From: Atriophallophorus winterbourni
Lineage: Eukaryota; Platyhelminthes; Trematoda; Plagiorchiida; Microphallidae
Direction of reading: 5' to 3'
Assembly: GCA_013407085.1 (NCBI GenBank)
Contig: JACCGJ010010420.1
Location: 1-64,000 of the forward strand
DNA length: 64,000 nucleotides
Part shown: positions 1-12,300 of the stretch, in pieces
Numbering within the stretch: position 1 is the stretch's first letter
Layout of the letters: every line of letters starts with the position of its first letter
Position numbers and translations under genes: made by a program
The notes under the pieces: generated by a model
Seen by the model: only the letters and a program-made list of their open reading frames with translations
Database searches by the model: none
What the model was told of the DNA's origin: nothing

Positions 1-1650
1 CCGTTAGTTTAACCACATCTATCTGTGTCGACACTTGCGATTTACCACATTGTTCGTGTCAATCTTGTCAAAGAGCGGCTAACAAGCGCAATTTGTTTAT
101 TATTTCTTGACTGTTTCGATAATAGGAAGTACCGAAAAAAGAAAACGCCACGCAAGTTTGATTAGCGTTCAAAGAAATGTTTAGTTATCCTGTTCGAGAT
201 TACGATTAATTCAGATGAATTAATTTACCGAACGCTTTCAAATCCATCATCAACAGTAACTCAATTTCATTTAACAGATTTCCTAAAGTCACTTATCTAC
301 TTGATTCAAATACTGCATAATGTTATTTTGACACTACATTTTCAATATTGCGGAGAATCAAATCTTAACTAAGTGTTACCAACAGATTCGCACAAGGTTA
401 ATAGCTTTCACCTCAGCTATGTTTCGCGAAATTCACAAGTTGTGTAGTGTGATGTTTTGCCGAGGTAAAAACGGCAAAACCGATGGATTCTGCTATCCGT
501 ATCACGATGGCGACAACGGATACTATGTCATACGAAAAGGTTGTGTGCAGATATAGCCAGTTTGATGTGATACGATAAACGTTGCTTAAATTTTCACGAG
601 AATAATGTTATGTACATCTGTAGTAAGATTGAATAACTAACAAAGCTTCAATGCTAGTAGCGTATCTCAGTTCAATTTAGTGTTAAAACGCGTGTACCAT
701 GCATTGTTTATTTCAAAATTGTTGATCTTTCACAGAGCGGGTTAGAATTTATACTGCTCACGTTTAAGCAATGTACCTGCTTGCGATGCAGCTACCTCAG
801 AGGATTTTTCAGTAAAATACCGGTTGATAGTATAATCTATACAAATTTGAAACGTAATTATTATTCAAATTTTTCCGTGAAGGGATGCGCTAAGATGATC
901 TCAATTGCTGAATCGGTAATTTATTTCATGTTAGTCCAAACTTTTTAAAAGCGCCATTGTTGATGAACTATTACAGCAATTAAAAACTTTTGGTTATTCC
1001 TAGACAGCTTCACAAATGTGCAGGAATTATGTTTGCAAATTTTAACTACTGGTAGCATTGATTGTTCTATATTCGGTATAAACAATTGTATAAAAATTGT
1101 GACTTTAAAAATATATACTTTTGAATCCAACCAGCGCGCATCGTACACTCGCTTGCAGTGATTTAGCTGATTGTGAGAAAACTTGTTCATAATTTTCTAT
1201 ACTGACTGATGTGAATGAGAGAACTGTAAGAATGATCAACACTCACACAAAAATTCCATTTTAGAGAGCCAACAACTTTATTCATTACTCGAACTTCTAT
1301 TCGTTGAGAATTTTATCTGAACGGATCCAAACTACCCAATATGTGGATTATAGTTCCGTCCCGAAATTTTCGATATCCTGGATAACCAGCACCTGACATT
1401 TATATTACTATCTTTTTACTTAACTCACGTTGACCTTCAGTGAGCTATTTTCAGCTTTCGTTTTTAATCTTTTATATAATGTTGTAGCTAGAATTACGAG
1501 ATATTCTTACCGAGTGCTTGAATTTGTGATTAGGAACATGCTATGAAATTTATGACGTGCTACGATATTTCCAATGCATAATACGTTGAATACATTCTAA
1601 TATTAATAAAGGTGAAATGTCTCGGTGTCAACAGTGTCAGGTGACAGCCC
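1..1650. other. AT-rich sequence, no confident gene
   Basis: No recognisable coding domain or repeat family was seen here apart from the weak exon candidate at 419-556. The sequence is AT-rich with short open frames only, as expected of intergenic or intronic flatworm DNA. Confidence 0.5.
419..556 (+). CDS. weak candidate exon, cysteine-containing 45-codon frame
   Basis: A short open frame starts at ATG 419 and stops at TAG 554-556. It follows a good splice acceptor (pyrimidine stretch, then ACCTCAG at 411-417) and contains several cysteines, glycines and tyrosines. A possible donor (GAG then GTAAAA) also lies inside it near 467. The product is not recognised and no partner exon was identified, so this may be chance. 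Confidence 0.12.
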   Translation: MFREIHKLCSVMFCRGKNGKTDGFCYPYHDGDNGYYVIRKGCVQI

Positions 1651-1717
1651 AATGATTTGGAAATTATCTGGCCTTCTAAACAAAATATTCATTTGCATGC
1701 TTTTCCGTCACAAAACA

Positions 1718-1759
1718 CCCCACGACCGGTTTCATGCTGTTTGCACTCATCAGGTAGGG
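1718..1759 (-). ncRNA. type I hammerhead ribozyme, copy 1
   Basis: Read on the minus strand: stem I CCCTAC pairs with GTGGGG (one G-U), then the core CTGATGA, stem II GTGC/GCAT with loop AAACA (closing pair G-U), GAAA, the self-complementary stem III ACCGGT, and a GUC cleavage triplet. All invariant core bases are present. The very short palindromic stem III suggests activity as a dimer. Confidence 0.75.
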
Positions 1760-1951
1760 ACAGTAAGATCAGGATCCGCATGCGCTTGAAACAGTGGAGG
1801 AATGGTACACAAGGAGCGCTTGTACGCCACTGTTGGATACGGCTGGTACGACCAACCTGTTCAAAGCATGTGTCCAAACACATGTTTAATGGGGTTAAAC
1901 CCATAACCATGAAACTAAATATTCATTTGCCTGGTTTTCCGCCAAAAAACA

Positions 1952-1993
1952 CCCCACGACCGGTTTCGTGCTGTTTGCACTCATCAGGTAGGG
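1952..1993 (-). ncRNA. type I hammerhead ribozyme, copy 2
   Basis: Same architecture as the copy 234 bp away, but stem II is fully Watson-Crick (GTGC/GCAC). Core CTGATGA, GAAA, stem III ACCGGT and GUC triplet are intact, and stem I is CCCTAC/GTGGGG. By sequence this is among the best hammerheads in the window. Confidence 0.8.
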
Positions 1994-2329
1994 ACAGTAA
2001 GATCAGGATCCGCATGCGCTTGAAACAGTGGAGGAATGGCCTTTTGTTGAGCGCGTGAACGTTCTGCTAAACAAGGGTTACATGCCTAAACATAACGCAA
2101 TTTGAGTTATTCAACATAATACAAGTTTTTTAATTGTCTAAAAAGCAACAAGCTTAAAAATAACCATATGATAGAAGAAATTGAAATGTGAGTGTATAAA
2201 ACAAGATAAAGTAATCGATCAAATATTATATAGGTGTTCGTGAAACGAATAATTCAATAAAAATTCGTCTAATTTTGTTGTAAAGTCATGCAATTTAGTG
2301 GAGTAAGCAACGGTAGAAAGTGAGCTGTT

Positions 2330-2900
2330 TCAGGTAAAACAGACAGTGACAGAATAAAAATAAATTTTAAAGGTGAGGCGGTAATTGGGTACCACCAGCA
2401 CATATACATGGGTTTGACAATTTATCGTATCCCTTTGCGTGAATAAATCCTTTAAGAGATGGACTGAGGTATTGAATATTTTGTAAATTATGATAATTTC
2501 TTCTCTGACTCGCCGATAGGGAAAGTCGAATAGGTTTAGTTGAGCTATCCTTGCTTTATAAGGCTTGTTCCAGATGCTAAAAAACGAGTTTTGTTGAGCG
2601 GTAATAAATTCGCTGCCTAATTTATACATTCCTCTTGGGACACGGAGACTATGAACGCACACCTTATTCCGTGACTGTTGTCAGGAATATATTCAAAATA
2701 CTTGGACATATCTGACACGAAATTTTCCGAAATAACCGTTTGAGTAGATTTAGTGCACGTGTTGCCTTTTTAAAGGCTGTGTCAGCTTTAATTGTTGTTT
2801 CTAAAGTGGAGCATCTCCAGACACCCCACTCTTTTTTTACCTGCACCTTTCAACGACATGTGATCCTATATAATAATTAAACGCTTTTCGATTCCCCACA
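2330..2900 (-). pseudogene. LINE (CR1/Jockey-like) reverse transcriptase C-terminus, decayed
   Basis: Two minus-strand frames give the post-RT region of a non-LTR retrotransposon. The upstream part (2846-2664) has WGVWRCSTLETTIKADTAF followed by KKATRALNLLKRLFRKIS, matching the EKDLGVW...KKATRAL...LLKRIFR block of trematode CR1-like elements. The downstream part (2662-2330) has LNLFDFPYRRVREEIIIIYK and later NYRLTFKIYFYSV, matching LNLFDLPYRRVRGDLI.TYK and NHRLDIRKYFFSVRV. Frame changes and stops show it is dead, and EN and RT cores are absent. Confidence 0.8.
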
Positions 2901-5900
2901 TTCATGATCCTGCATTTGTTGAAGATAAACGGCATTTTGTTATATAACGACACATATTCTACGTCGGACGCGGTGTAAGCAATTGTCCTCTACGCTTCAA
3001 GCAAATGAACTTTATAAATCAATTGATCAGTAGATTTATACTTCATCGGAATTATCATGAAATTGGTGCTTCGATCAACTGTTAATGAAAGATCTTGTCT
3101 TCATCATAGGATATAAATTAGATTTACAGGAGTCACTTTGTCCCAAAAGCTTTCCGATGCGACAATCGAATAACATCGGATTAGACATTTCGAAGTTCAA
3201 CAAAACCAAGTTTGTCTACCAATACAGATTTATCAAAATAATGACCGAGCATCGTAACAACGTTACACATTAAAAGAACCATCCGCGCAATTGAGTCTGA
3301 AAGCCTTTAGTAACTAGAAATACGGCCAAAAATCGTTTCTATTCGACGTTCTAAATCAATTGAAGTAATGTTACAATTGACACGATCAATTTCAGCTCGC
3401 TCGCTGCTCTTTGGATATTTACCTCAAAACATATGTCGATGGATTGACTTAGACAATCTGGATCGTTCAGCCAGAATACCGATTGAAAACATTTCACATC
3501 AATTAGTGAGGTCAAATCAGCTAAATTAGTTTGGACATCAGCATGCCTCCACTAGCACGGTATCGTAGGTTTGTGTACGGATGTCAAGCGATTCGCTATG
3601 ATCGTTGAAAAACGATTATTTTTATTGGAATTATAAAACAAAACAGTCAACAAATCGATCCAAAAGTTGAAGTTTTTGGCGAGTTTATCAAAAGCGTAAT
3701 CTAGTGTCACATATATACGAACCTCGAAAACAGCTGCCGATAGTTGCAACATAAGATTCAAAACCGTTTCTAAAAGATTCACTCTAGATTTTGAAAATAA
3801 AAGAGGAATATGCGACCTGTCTGATTCACTTTAAAACGTATATACCCAGGTGCCCCATTGTCAGATTCTGATACATAAATTCTATTATGTAGATATGAAA
3901 ACGCCATACTTTCATTTATTTTACTGATGCATGTTCGAGACACAATTATAATTTATTGTTGGAAGGAGAATTATATGTTTAATTCCGTTTAAAAATTGTG
4001 ATGGCTGTTCATCCAATTGGTGCAACATCATCCTTAATTTGCGAAATGGTCGCACTGCGTTAAACGGTTAACGTGTTTGATCATTTTTTAGTAGAAAGAA
4101 TCAGAAATAATGCCTCGGTCATTGAATATGTTGATCATTGTACGCATGCATTTTCCATATCTATTGCACACTAGCTAAATATCTTCACACATCAACTCGA
4201 CACATTCCGAAGGTATTCTGCAACATAGTTGTAACGATTCATTTTCTGAAAATATTCAAAGACTCATGAAGACAATGGGGCAGACAAACCACTACCTAGT
4301 GACAATAAACTATGTTTCATTGTAGGGCGTTTCTTAAGGTTAGATCAGAGGTTAATTCGTCCATGACTACATTTATTGTAACTCCCAGCATTTTTTCGGT
4401 TGCTAATGGCTCGTACATTATATGCGTGTAAATCCGTGGGCCTATCGTAAATTCAAATATTATCATTGTAAATCCATTCTGTCAAGAAAAAAACTCCCAT
4501 TCGTAATAATGTTCACAACTGCCTTATCAATGACTTTGCATCGTCGTCAGTACGTATTGATATTAAACAATCATCAACAAAGCACTTATCGAATCATAAT
4601 TCCCGTTTCATTTTACGAAAAAATAATCAAAACCTTTGCCCATTTTACGCAGTGAGACCACAGCACAAAAGGAGGAGAACGTTGCGCCAATTGGATTAAC
4701 CGTCATTTCATTTTTTTAATGGAACCATAACTATCATTCTCTATCCACCAGGGAATTCTTAGTGTGTCTCCATTATGTTTTGGAACTTTGACTTGTAGAA
4801 CCATCTCTTCAATAAAAGCAGCAACAGCACAAAAAATGCAATCGAAACGGAGCAAATCCGGAGGCTTTTGAATATTAGCAATCAGTTTTAGGTTGTCTAC
4901 TCGTTGCTGACGTCTTAGGCGTTACAGTAATGAACTTCAAGTTTAATTTGTTAGAGATATTTGTCAATCTAATTTAGCTGCAATCATCTTAAATAGCTCG
5001 TTTCAAATCAATGCACAACAACGGCTTATATTTGTTGGAAACTGCGTACAACTTGCTTCGTTTCTGTTGACGACTAATCTATTTTGATTTGTTACATTCG
5101 AAACAGCAATGAAATTTGGCTTGTCTCAGTTCCAGAAAATAATCAACTTTACTTCGTAACAATCATCAAAACTTTGGAGCAATAATTCGTGAACCAATAT
5201 TGCGATCTAGAATCAGATTGAATTTAATCGCATTTAAACATTCACGCTTGATTCTTTTTTGTAAGAATTTATGTTGAATACCTAGGTGAAATTCTATTAT
5301 TCTGTGTTTTCTTTTTTTGATTATTATCAATTATGTATAATACTTGGACGATCAAATCAGTTACTACGTGTTGCTGTTGGGACCATAGAAGAGAGTCGCA
5401 TTGGTAAAGACGATTTTGAATTTTGTCGTCGGTAGGTTGACATAGAATCGATTATATTTGTGCACGTTTTCAGCATGAAATCGAATTACTGAGGAATATT
5501 AGAATTACTAAAGCTACAATCTCTAAGTTGGCTTGTGGCGCTAATCTTGGACTGACGTCATGCTCACTGCAATACTGACAGAGTCTGAGCGGTACCCATT
5601 TGATTGAGATCCGATCAGTTACTGGAATTTCATTACACAGTTCGAGTTTCTTGTTGAATTCAGTGTAAGAGACACTGCACAGCGTTTGCTGCACCCTTTG
5701 CATTATTGTTGTGACGGCGCGTGGAAGGTTGTTATTTCGTGCGTGATCTTGCCGACTGTAGTTTCTCATACACAAGCGAGAACATTTCTGAAGAGAATGT
5801 TCGGCTTACATTATTTCAATGATCGTATATCATCAGATGAGTTATTGGAAGTGGCCAACCTTAAGGTTTTTGAAGTCTAGATCTAGCAATGCAAAAATGT

Positions 5901-6690
5901 CAAATATATTTGACGCAATTGAACTACCTAGCCGATTTGAAGTAAATTGCTCCACTGGAGTACATACCGAAGTGTTTACCGGCCGCATTCCGAAAACAAT
6001 GGTTTGAATTGAAGGTTGCGATACATAACTAAGGTTGTGTCACTTAGACCTGCTTCATTGCGTGAAGTAGGTCTGAAAAAGTCTGCAATATCCGCTTAAA
6101 CGGTCTGATGACCAGGCCTATGAACCTCATCAATTTTGAAGAGACGTTTTCTGTCGGTTTAAACTTGATTGATGTTGGAACATATATTGTCGCTCGTGCT
6201 CTGAAGGCTGATTTAATTTTCACTTAATCAGTCCAAAGGGATTGTGGAGCCAATTTATCTGACATGTTATCAGAACTGAATGTGAGTATGCCTGATTTAC
6301 CGGATAGTATATCAGCCCAGGTCGATGCTAGGGCTGGCTCAAATAACACTGCACCAGTCTGAACTAGGAATGCTAGTGATTAATATGAAAAAATGTATTT
6401 GTTGTAAGTCGTTTACCCGTATGCGTGATACGTTTCTTGTATTTGAAACCCAGGTAGAAGTATAAACAGTATGTGTTATCGACTGAATCAAATTTTGCCA
6501 TATTTCTTTGTTAGAAAATAAAATATACAGGGCTCGTACGGGTAGGAATATGATAATCATATGTACGCTTTTTATTCGGACAATTGCAGAAACGGAAGAC
6601 GCAGCGGGTCTTATTCTGGCAAATTAATTTCCTATTAAAAGCCACATGTTTCCATTGATGGTGATGCGACAGAGCATGTGTGAGTCTCCA
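2900..6690. other. long stretch without recognisable genes
   Basis: Only short, compositionally AT-rich frames occur here and none resembles a known family. The one structured item seen is the hairpin at 6046-6074. A few frames around 5470-5880 are open on both strands, with no recognised motif. Confidence 0.5.
6046..6074. repeat. 12-bp-arm hairpin
   Basis: AGACCTGCTTCA and TGAAGTAGGTCT are complementary with one G-T wobble and are separated by TTGCG. It could be a small inverted repeat, with no evident function. Confidence 0.5.
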
Positions 6691-6719
6691 TTAGATATTG
6701 TTACTTGTTTTCCTACAGC

Positions 6720-7750
6720 GTCGTGGTTGTATGTGGGGCAGTAGGCTCTTGCTTCTTAATCCCTCAGCAATAGTAGTGTCAGGGACAGCCCTTGGCTGGA
6801 TACGCGCATCATTCAGTGACCGTTCCTTTGTCGTCAGGGTAGATGATAGGCGCTTCTTATGTGAGCCTATTACAAAGGGGATCCCGGTGGGCTCAATCTA
6901 TGTGCCGTTGCTCTTATTAAACCTAATTATTGATCCATTAAAGCAACTGCGCTGACCCTGTTATATGTTTGAAAAGACGTAAAATATTTCGGTAGGTCGC
7001 AAGACTCCGATATGATAAAAGACACATAAGCGGTGTGATGTAATGAAAGGATAAGTGGGACCTTTACCTGATCCTAGAGAAATGTTACTTATTCTCTTCA
7101 CAAACGAGTAACATGATTGTCAATACGCCATTAGCCCCCACAAAGTTCTGTAGCGTGAATTCTACTAAAGACTTAGGTAGCATAATCTCCACATACATGA
7201 ATGGGCTGACAAATCTGCTGCTGCGGCTCGAAGAGCCAAAAGAGAGGTTTTTTGACTGCGCTCAGCATTTACACGCAGAAAACCTAAGGTGATGTTTGAC
7301 ATTCAAACGGCAATAATAAGGCCGCATACATAATTATTTATTTAACCTTGAAAGTCATATTATCACAAGGGAATAGGCAGCTACAAAGCTGACGGAAGCT
7401 AGCTACTTGTATGCTCTAAAGGTTATCGTGCATCGACTATGAAAATCAACTTTTAGCATTAGCACTTTCCTCGTTTAGGTGGAAGCTGCTTAGAGGCGAA
7501 CTTATTGAAAACTTCAAAGTTGTTAAGAAATTAATCTGTCTAGAATTCGATGAATTCATCCGGTTATCTCATCTAAGTGGCAAAGAAGATACGGTATGAA
7601 GTTGAGTAAACGACATACTTGGCTAGAATCCGGAAAGTTCAACTTTAGTATACGTGTAGTAATTGCGTAAAATTCACTCCACGGGGAAGTAGTCTCACCA
7701 GCTTCAGTTAGTGTGCTGAACAATTGGTTGCAGGTGCTCTTTTAGATAGT
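6720..7750 (+). pseudogene. LINE (CR1/Jockey-like) RT C-terminal half, decayed
   Basis: Translation near 6785-6950 gives LGWIRASFSDRSFVVRV, then PITKGIPVGSIYVPLLLLN, a mutated form of the LINE block SGVPQGSVLGPLLFLLY. Around 7140-7290 are NSTKDLGSIIST and ADKSAAAARRAKRE, equivalent to the KDLGV and thumb segments. Around 7480-7730 come LRGELIENFKVVK, FDEFIRLSHLSG and VVIA-NSLHGEVVSPASVSV, matching RGDLI..FKI, FDEFF.LS and WNSLPEEVVSA.SV. Several frameshifts and stops separate these pieces. The YADD-type active site is not visible. Confidence 0.7.
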
Positions 7751-8023
7751 AATGAAATCCCCTTTTTTGGACTAAAAATCTCTGGAAATATTTTTAAAGA
7801 TACCACAAGAAATTATTTCTAGGTTTTACATTTTTGTAGTAATTTACAACTGTCCATCATCCAATTATATCGACTGGGGGCGCGAAATGCATACCATGCA
7901 TACCACAAGCCCTTTCCCAAACTCTGCTTAACGCTACGTAAGTACATAGAGACAGCCAATTTGCAGTTATTCATTACCTTTTTCATTTTACCATTATCTC
8001 TCCGTTCATAAGTGCACTCCAAC

Positions 8024-8452
8024 CTAGTCTAAATAATAGCTTTTGTTCAAAATTACGGTTGCCTTACATTTATCAGCCTTAGTAATACCTATAATCGCAT
8101 CTTGCTTAAGCGTAAGAAGTGCTTGTCTTTCATGTGAATCAAGGTTTGCATCGCCTTGTTCCTGGTTTTTAATAACACCAGCGATACAGTTTCCTACCGT
8201 ATCTGCCTTTTCATTGGGAAGTGCATTTAATGATCCCTCAATACAGGGGATAAGATCTTCAGCCTTCACAAAGCTCTTACTTATGCAGAAATTTAGGACC
8301 TTCACCAACAATCTTTGTTCAACTCGTGAAAGTTTCCGATTAGATAAATTCAAAACACTAGAATACTGGTTGCTTGATAGTGACTAATTAGATTTATCTG
8401 ATGAACGTTTCTTATGAAACTCTAATAACTTGTTAAACTTACGGTTTTGTCG
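8024..8452 (-). pseudogene. Penelope-like element, N-terminal RT region
   Basis: The minus-strand frame reads KLLEFHKKRSSDKSN, a stop, then SLSSNQYSSVLNLSNRKLS and a stretch ending ITKADKCKATVILNKSYYLD. This matches the conserved start of PLE proteins (NLS.R.L...E..LL.KGL.F......) and the ADKG.ATVV...YL motif just before the RT palm. Conserved glycines are replaced (ADKC for ADKG) and the rest of the RT is missing below 8024. The fragment is head-to-head with the GIY-YIG part that begins near 8455. Confidence 0.75.
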
Positions 8453-8454
8453 TT

Positions 8455-8800
8455 ATCCTATTCGCTCCGTTTGTGTGGCCAAAACCTCCGCGTTTTCCAC
8501 AAAGGACTGTTCGGGTGTTTACATAGGGCAGACTTCCAGGGAAATTCAAAATAGAATCGAAGAACGCCGAAAGCGTGTCCGAAGACAGCCCTGGGATGCG
8601 AGGAAATATCAATCCCTTACTCGTGATTCCGCCTTAGTGAAGCACGTTTAGATACGGACCACAGCCTCGATCTAGACAATGTGGAATTATTGAGAGTCGG
8701 TATTAAACCGTATAGCGAACGCCAACATGTGGTGGTCGAAATTGTCAACGCGGTAAAAAATCTCCACAATCTGGCGCTCGTCGCTGATGCGAAGGTAAAT
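8455..8800 (+). pseudogene. Penelope-like element, GIY-YIG endonuclease domain
   Basis: The plus strand encodes DCSGVYIGQTSREIQNRIEE, the diagnostic GIY-YIG segment of PLE nucleases, followed by SALVKHV and then, after a -1 frameshift at about 8649, LDTDHSLDLDNVELLRVG and YSERQHVVVEIVNAV. This is the usual SAL..H....H..D......L......Y..R...E order. In PLEs this domain is C-terminal to the RT and cuts target DNA. Here it lies inverted to the RT fragment, an arrangement known from PLEs with inverted partial copies. Confidence 0.85.
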
Positions 8801-9107
8801 AGTTGTTATTCACCTTATACCTACTAGTTTATTAGATTTTTGTTTTTCTTTAAAATAAGCTTAACCTTAGCCCTTTTAATGATGCACGTTTACGCATGTG
8901 GGCCGCTGTGTCAACGGACCTTGACCGTGTTCACTTGTATTAGATTGACATGGATACACACTGTGAGGAAAATCGACCACTGATCCTGGTCATACCCACG
9001 AGACGTGACACAATGTAGGCGTACTATAGGCTGTTTAGCGGTAAGGTCAAATATGTGGTGGTGGGTTGACTACTAATTAATCACGTTCCCTGTCCTGACT
9101 ATCACCC

Positions 9108-9150
9108 TTGTTCTGACGAAGCTTCTGTGTCATAAGTGATACGTTGCCAA
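9108..9150 (+). ncRNA. fossil PLE-type hammerhead ribozyme
   Basis: About 300 bp downstream of the GIY-YIG domain the sequence TTGTTCTGACGAAGCTTCTG, TGT, CATAAGT, GATACGTTG, CCAA aligns step by step with the intact hammerheads of the 2.1-kb array. The core CTGACGA is present, but GAAA has become GATA and stem II has mismatches, so it should be inactive. It links the array ribozymes to PLE tails. Confidence 0.65.
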
Positions 9151-9345
9151 AAAAGTGCTCTAACCGATTTTACTCAAATTTCTTTGCATTAAACAAAATA
9201 TACTGATAAATAAACAAGAGATGAGTGAAAAATGAATAAACAGCTTCACTAATGTTCATTTACAAAAGTCACAAGTGAAAAATTGTTTCTAGATAAGCGT
9301 CGATCGAAGCACAAGTCAACATTCACCCAAAGGTCTCGAGAGGGT

Positions 9346-9390
9346 TTAATCGAAACGCCGGTAGTTCAAGTAAGGCACTTTGTCGATAAA
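9346..9390 (-). CDS. PIGA: PIGA terminal coding exon
   Basis: A 74-bp intron (9464-9391, GTAACA to TATTTTCAG) leads to 14 codons, [14 protein letters not shown], and TAA at 9348-9346. WFRPEK joined to FID matches the W..P....ID end of PIGA proteins, which favours splicing over read-through. Confidence 0.72.
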   Translation of the reverse strand, partial: FIDKVPYLNYRRFD

Positions 9391-12300
9391 CTGAAAATAG
9401 AAGCGATGAGCGAATCGGTCAAACAGTATTTAATGCGAGTAAGCGATTGTTACGGAAATGTTACCTTTTCCGGGCGGAACCAAGAGATCAAGCAGAACAC
9501 CACGCGGTAGATCAAAGCCAGCACCACCAGCACACGACCAGACATACCTCCACGCATTGAGTAGCTGTCGGGAGGGGAAGAATCGTGTGATTTTTGCTTA
9601 ACGTGATTGGTCACGAATACAGCGCCTAGCCTAGATTGATTGTTTACTTGAAATGCTTCGAAGATGAAGAACGGGATGCAGAGTTGAAATATTTTAAACC
9701 ACAATGCATAATATCGGGAACTCTGAGCTATGGATTGTAAATATGATCGTAGGAACAAGATGATATACGGTAAAAAGCGGTTCACAACACCAAAACCAAC
9801 AAGTATCGATACATCGTTCAGCATATGCACGAACGAAAAAGAGACCATTCAAGTGATAAATGTCGCCAATGGGAAGACAGTAGGTTAAGTCTACTTCGAC
9901 ACAGAACAAGTTACAGAAATTATACGCTACGACATTAGAATGAATGAATCAATGCACAAGCCTGATCCAGGCAAAGTGCCGTACAGTCAGAGACTGCACG
10001 TGGGCTGAGATACTGTCAGGTTGCCCAGGCCTAAACAGATATGAGAATGAAAATACGACATTAGGGGAGGACTTGACACTCAGCGCAACGCATTCGTCGC
10101 ACTTTACTAAGCGTGCCAAGGATTTCTGGTTCACTTGAGAGAAATGTTTATCAAACATGGTAAGTTTATAGCATTCCTCACTTAGAAAAGACTAAAGCAT
10201 CGATCGCATCGGATAGCGTAGTTCTGTGGAACGCGATAAGTTCCAAAGGTTGACAGAGCTGAGGGTGGAAGTGAGGATAAGCTCCCAGTGTGCGTCTTAA
10301 ATAGCCACTGACAATGAAGTCCAGCTCCTGGCCTGCACGAGTGGCTATACGAGTCCAGCGGAACTGCTTCTATTAATATGGGAAAGAGCGAGGGAGATTG
10401 AATGGCGACTGAAATTTATTTAGTTAGTTAGCGCCTGGCGGATACAGCTCGTTAGCCCTGTAGGGTAGTCCGTTTAGGGGAATTAAAACCCAGGTTTGAA
10501 GACGTTGCCTTGCGGGATACTGGATTACGAGAAAGGCTCGCGAGACAATCCTGAGGAAAATCCGCGCCAGAGTCCCTTAGGCGGTTAGTTGGTGAACAGC
10601 ACCTCTACCCAGCAACTCACTGCTGCCTTACAGGTAGCACTTGGCTATGCAAAGGCTAAAGCTGACTCGGACAAACATCGAGTAGTGCTGTGGACGTCGC
10701 GTGGTACACAAATTCCCAAAGCTCTTCATGACTCACGGATCGCTACAATATATCGTTAATGCTACGATATGCCCAGTACTCCCCCAGCGGCTGGGTTGAA
10801 AGCAAGATCCTCCTCTTTATCTCATGCTGGAACGACATAATGCTCTTCGAGCCCGGTAGCCAATGCACCACGATGCGGTCTTTGCGACGATGGTATGAGT
10901 ATAGGCTGCCTGTCGGCAAAATAATCACGACCACTGGATCTAGTCGTATCAAGATTCCTGGAAGAAAATCTCATAATGGTTGTACCACAGTGGACCTACT
11001 GAAAAATCTAGGCTACAATTCGTCGCGATTGCGCTTGATGCAAGGATGCATTCTATGAAGAATTGCGACAAGCCGTTGATAAAATCCCTAGGCGTGGCAT
11101 GCTGATCATTGCTGGTGACTGTATACAATCTACAATCTAAGAACAACACAAGCTGTTGCGAGTCACCTCCAACTTTGGATCGGTATTTGTTGTGCGAAGA
11201 CTCTCCTAAAAGCGTATCATGCACCATTTGCTGACATCTAGCAGATACAAAAGTCCAATCGCTTTATGTGACGTTGAATCTCAGTGATTGACTCAAAACG
11301 AGAAGTAACTAGCTAATTCAGTATACGCTAGGGTTGAATTGTGTGTTGAGCTCGTTCTGTCGATGTTAACCATGGATATACATCACAAGCGTATGATGGT
11401 TTTATGCCCCACACCGTTTCCAATGGTGAAAACATTTGGCACAAGTACGTCTCGTGCATATGGCAAATTCTCGCATTCATGAGGACAGGCATGGGAGGCT
11501 TAGTATCAGGTTCCGCCTGGACCAATATTGAATACTGTTCAAACATTGCATGAGAAAACATCATAACGAAACGTTGAACAACAACGAAGCTTGCTTGGAA
11601 AACGCTATCGAAACCTCCCACCGTGAATAGCAAATTTTGTCCTCTATTTATATACGTTTATTTGAACAATTATTTCTATTGAGGTGACTGAAAAATTTTG
11701 TTAAAAAGAACAATGTGCCATTTGCAAGTAAACCAAAATGGGTGGCGTGAGTGGTTACCGTTTTAAAAGTCGATCAAACGTCAACGACTCATTTGACACG
11801 GCCTCGAAGTAGACCGCTTCAGTTCGCGATGCCACATCCGTCCAGGAATAAGCGTGTCGAACCCATTGATGCATTCGCCAAGATTTTTCTTCAATCGATT
11901 CGGCTTTTATGTAGGGTCCAGGCTAGTAAAAATGTACACGAGTCAATACATGTGTGTTGGCAATGCCAGAAATGGCAAAAGGGATTGACAGCCATCCACA
12001 ATACTGTGTGATAGAAGGCAACTTTGATTGTACAATGTGTATATGAAACGGGCAGATGCAATGGTCACATTATTCTTGTATACATACAGTACGTGAATCG
12101 CAAGGTAGTCATGCAATTCACCTTTTAAGATGAACGCGATGCTGTCTAGTCGTTCAGAAATGGTATCTTAGGGGACCACTCATCGAGCCTTTGGCGAAAT
12201 AACCTAAAGCACAACACATCTGGTTGAGAGACCATCTAACAATTACCAATTGGTTTTCTGTTGGCATAGCATGACTCCACACCTGTGGTTAACCATGATA

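Larger units (their letters stand above)
1680..2040 (-). repeat. direct-repeat pair carrying hammerhead ribozymes
   Basis: Two copies of a ~120-bp block (about 1686-1804 and 1920-2039) lie 234 bp apart. They share the ATTCATTTGC start, the CACGACCGGTTT core and the end around GCTTGAAACAGTGGAGGAA. Each carries a hammerhead on the minus strand. The spacing and core resemble the 257-bp plus-strand repeats at 44150-44790, and flatworm Sm-alpha-type SINE-like hammerhead repeats are the known precedent. The open frames here are by-products of the repeat. Confidence 0.75.

Noticed and set aside
1657..2058. 133-codon plus-strand frame containing two identical segments
   Set aside because: The internal repetition is the hammerhead direct repeat read as protein. 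There is no support for coding.
5470..5880. Overlapping open frames on both strands as a gene
   Set aside because: No recognised motif, no splice support, and both strands are open by chance.
7819..8022. Minus-strand frame as continuation of the PLE RT
   Set aside because: It lacks the RT motifs expected after ADKG.ATVV, so the PLE fragment was ended at 8024.
8398..8432. CTGATGAACGTTTC ... GAAAC resembling a hammerhead
   Set aside because: GAAAC pairs with GTTTC as a simple hairpin, and the segment is explained as antisense of the PLE coding frame (KLLEFHKKRSSDKS).
9450..9848. 132-codon hydrophobic minus-strand frame as a separate membrane protein
   Set aside because: Only 9465-9564 is supported, as a PIGA exon with a strong acceptor and matching phases. 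The upstream part is intron read-through.
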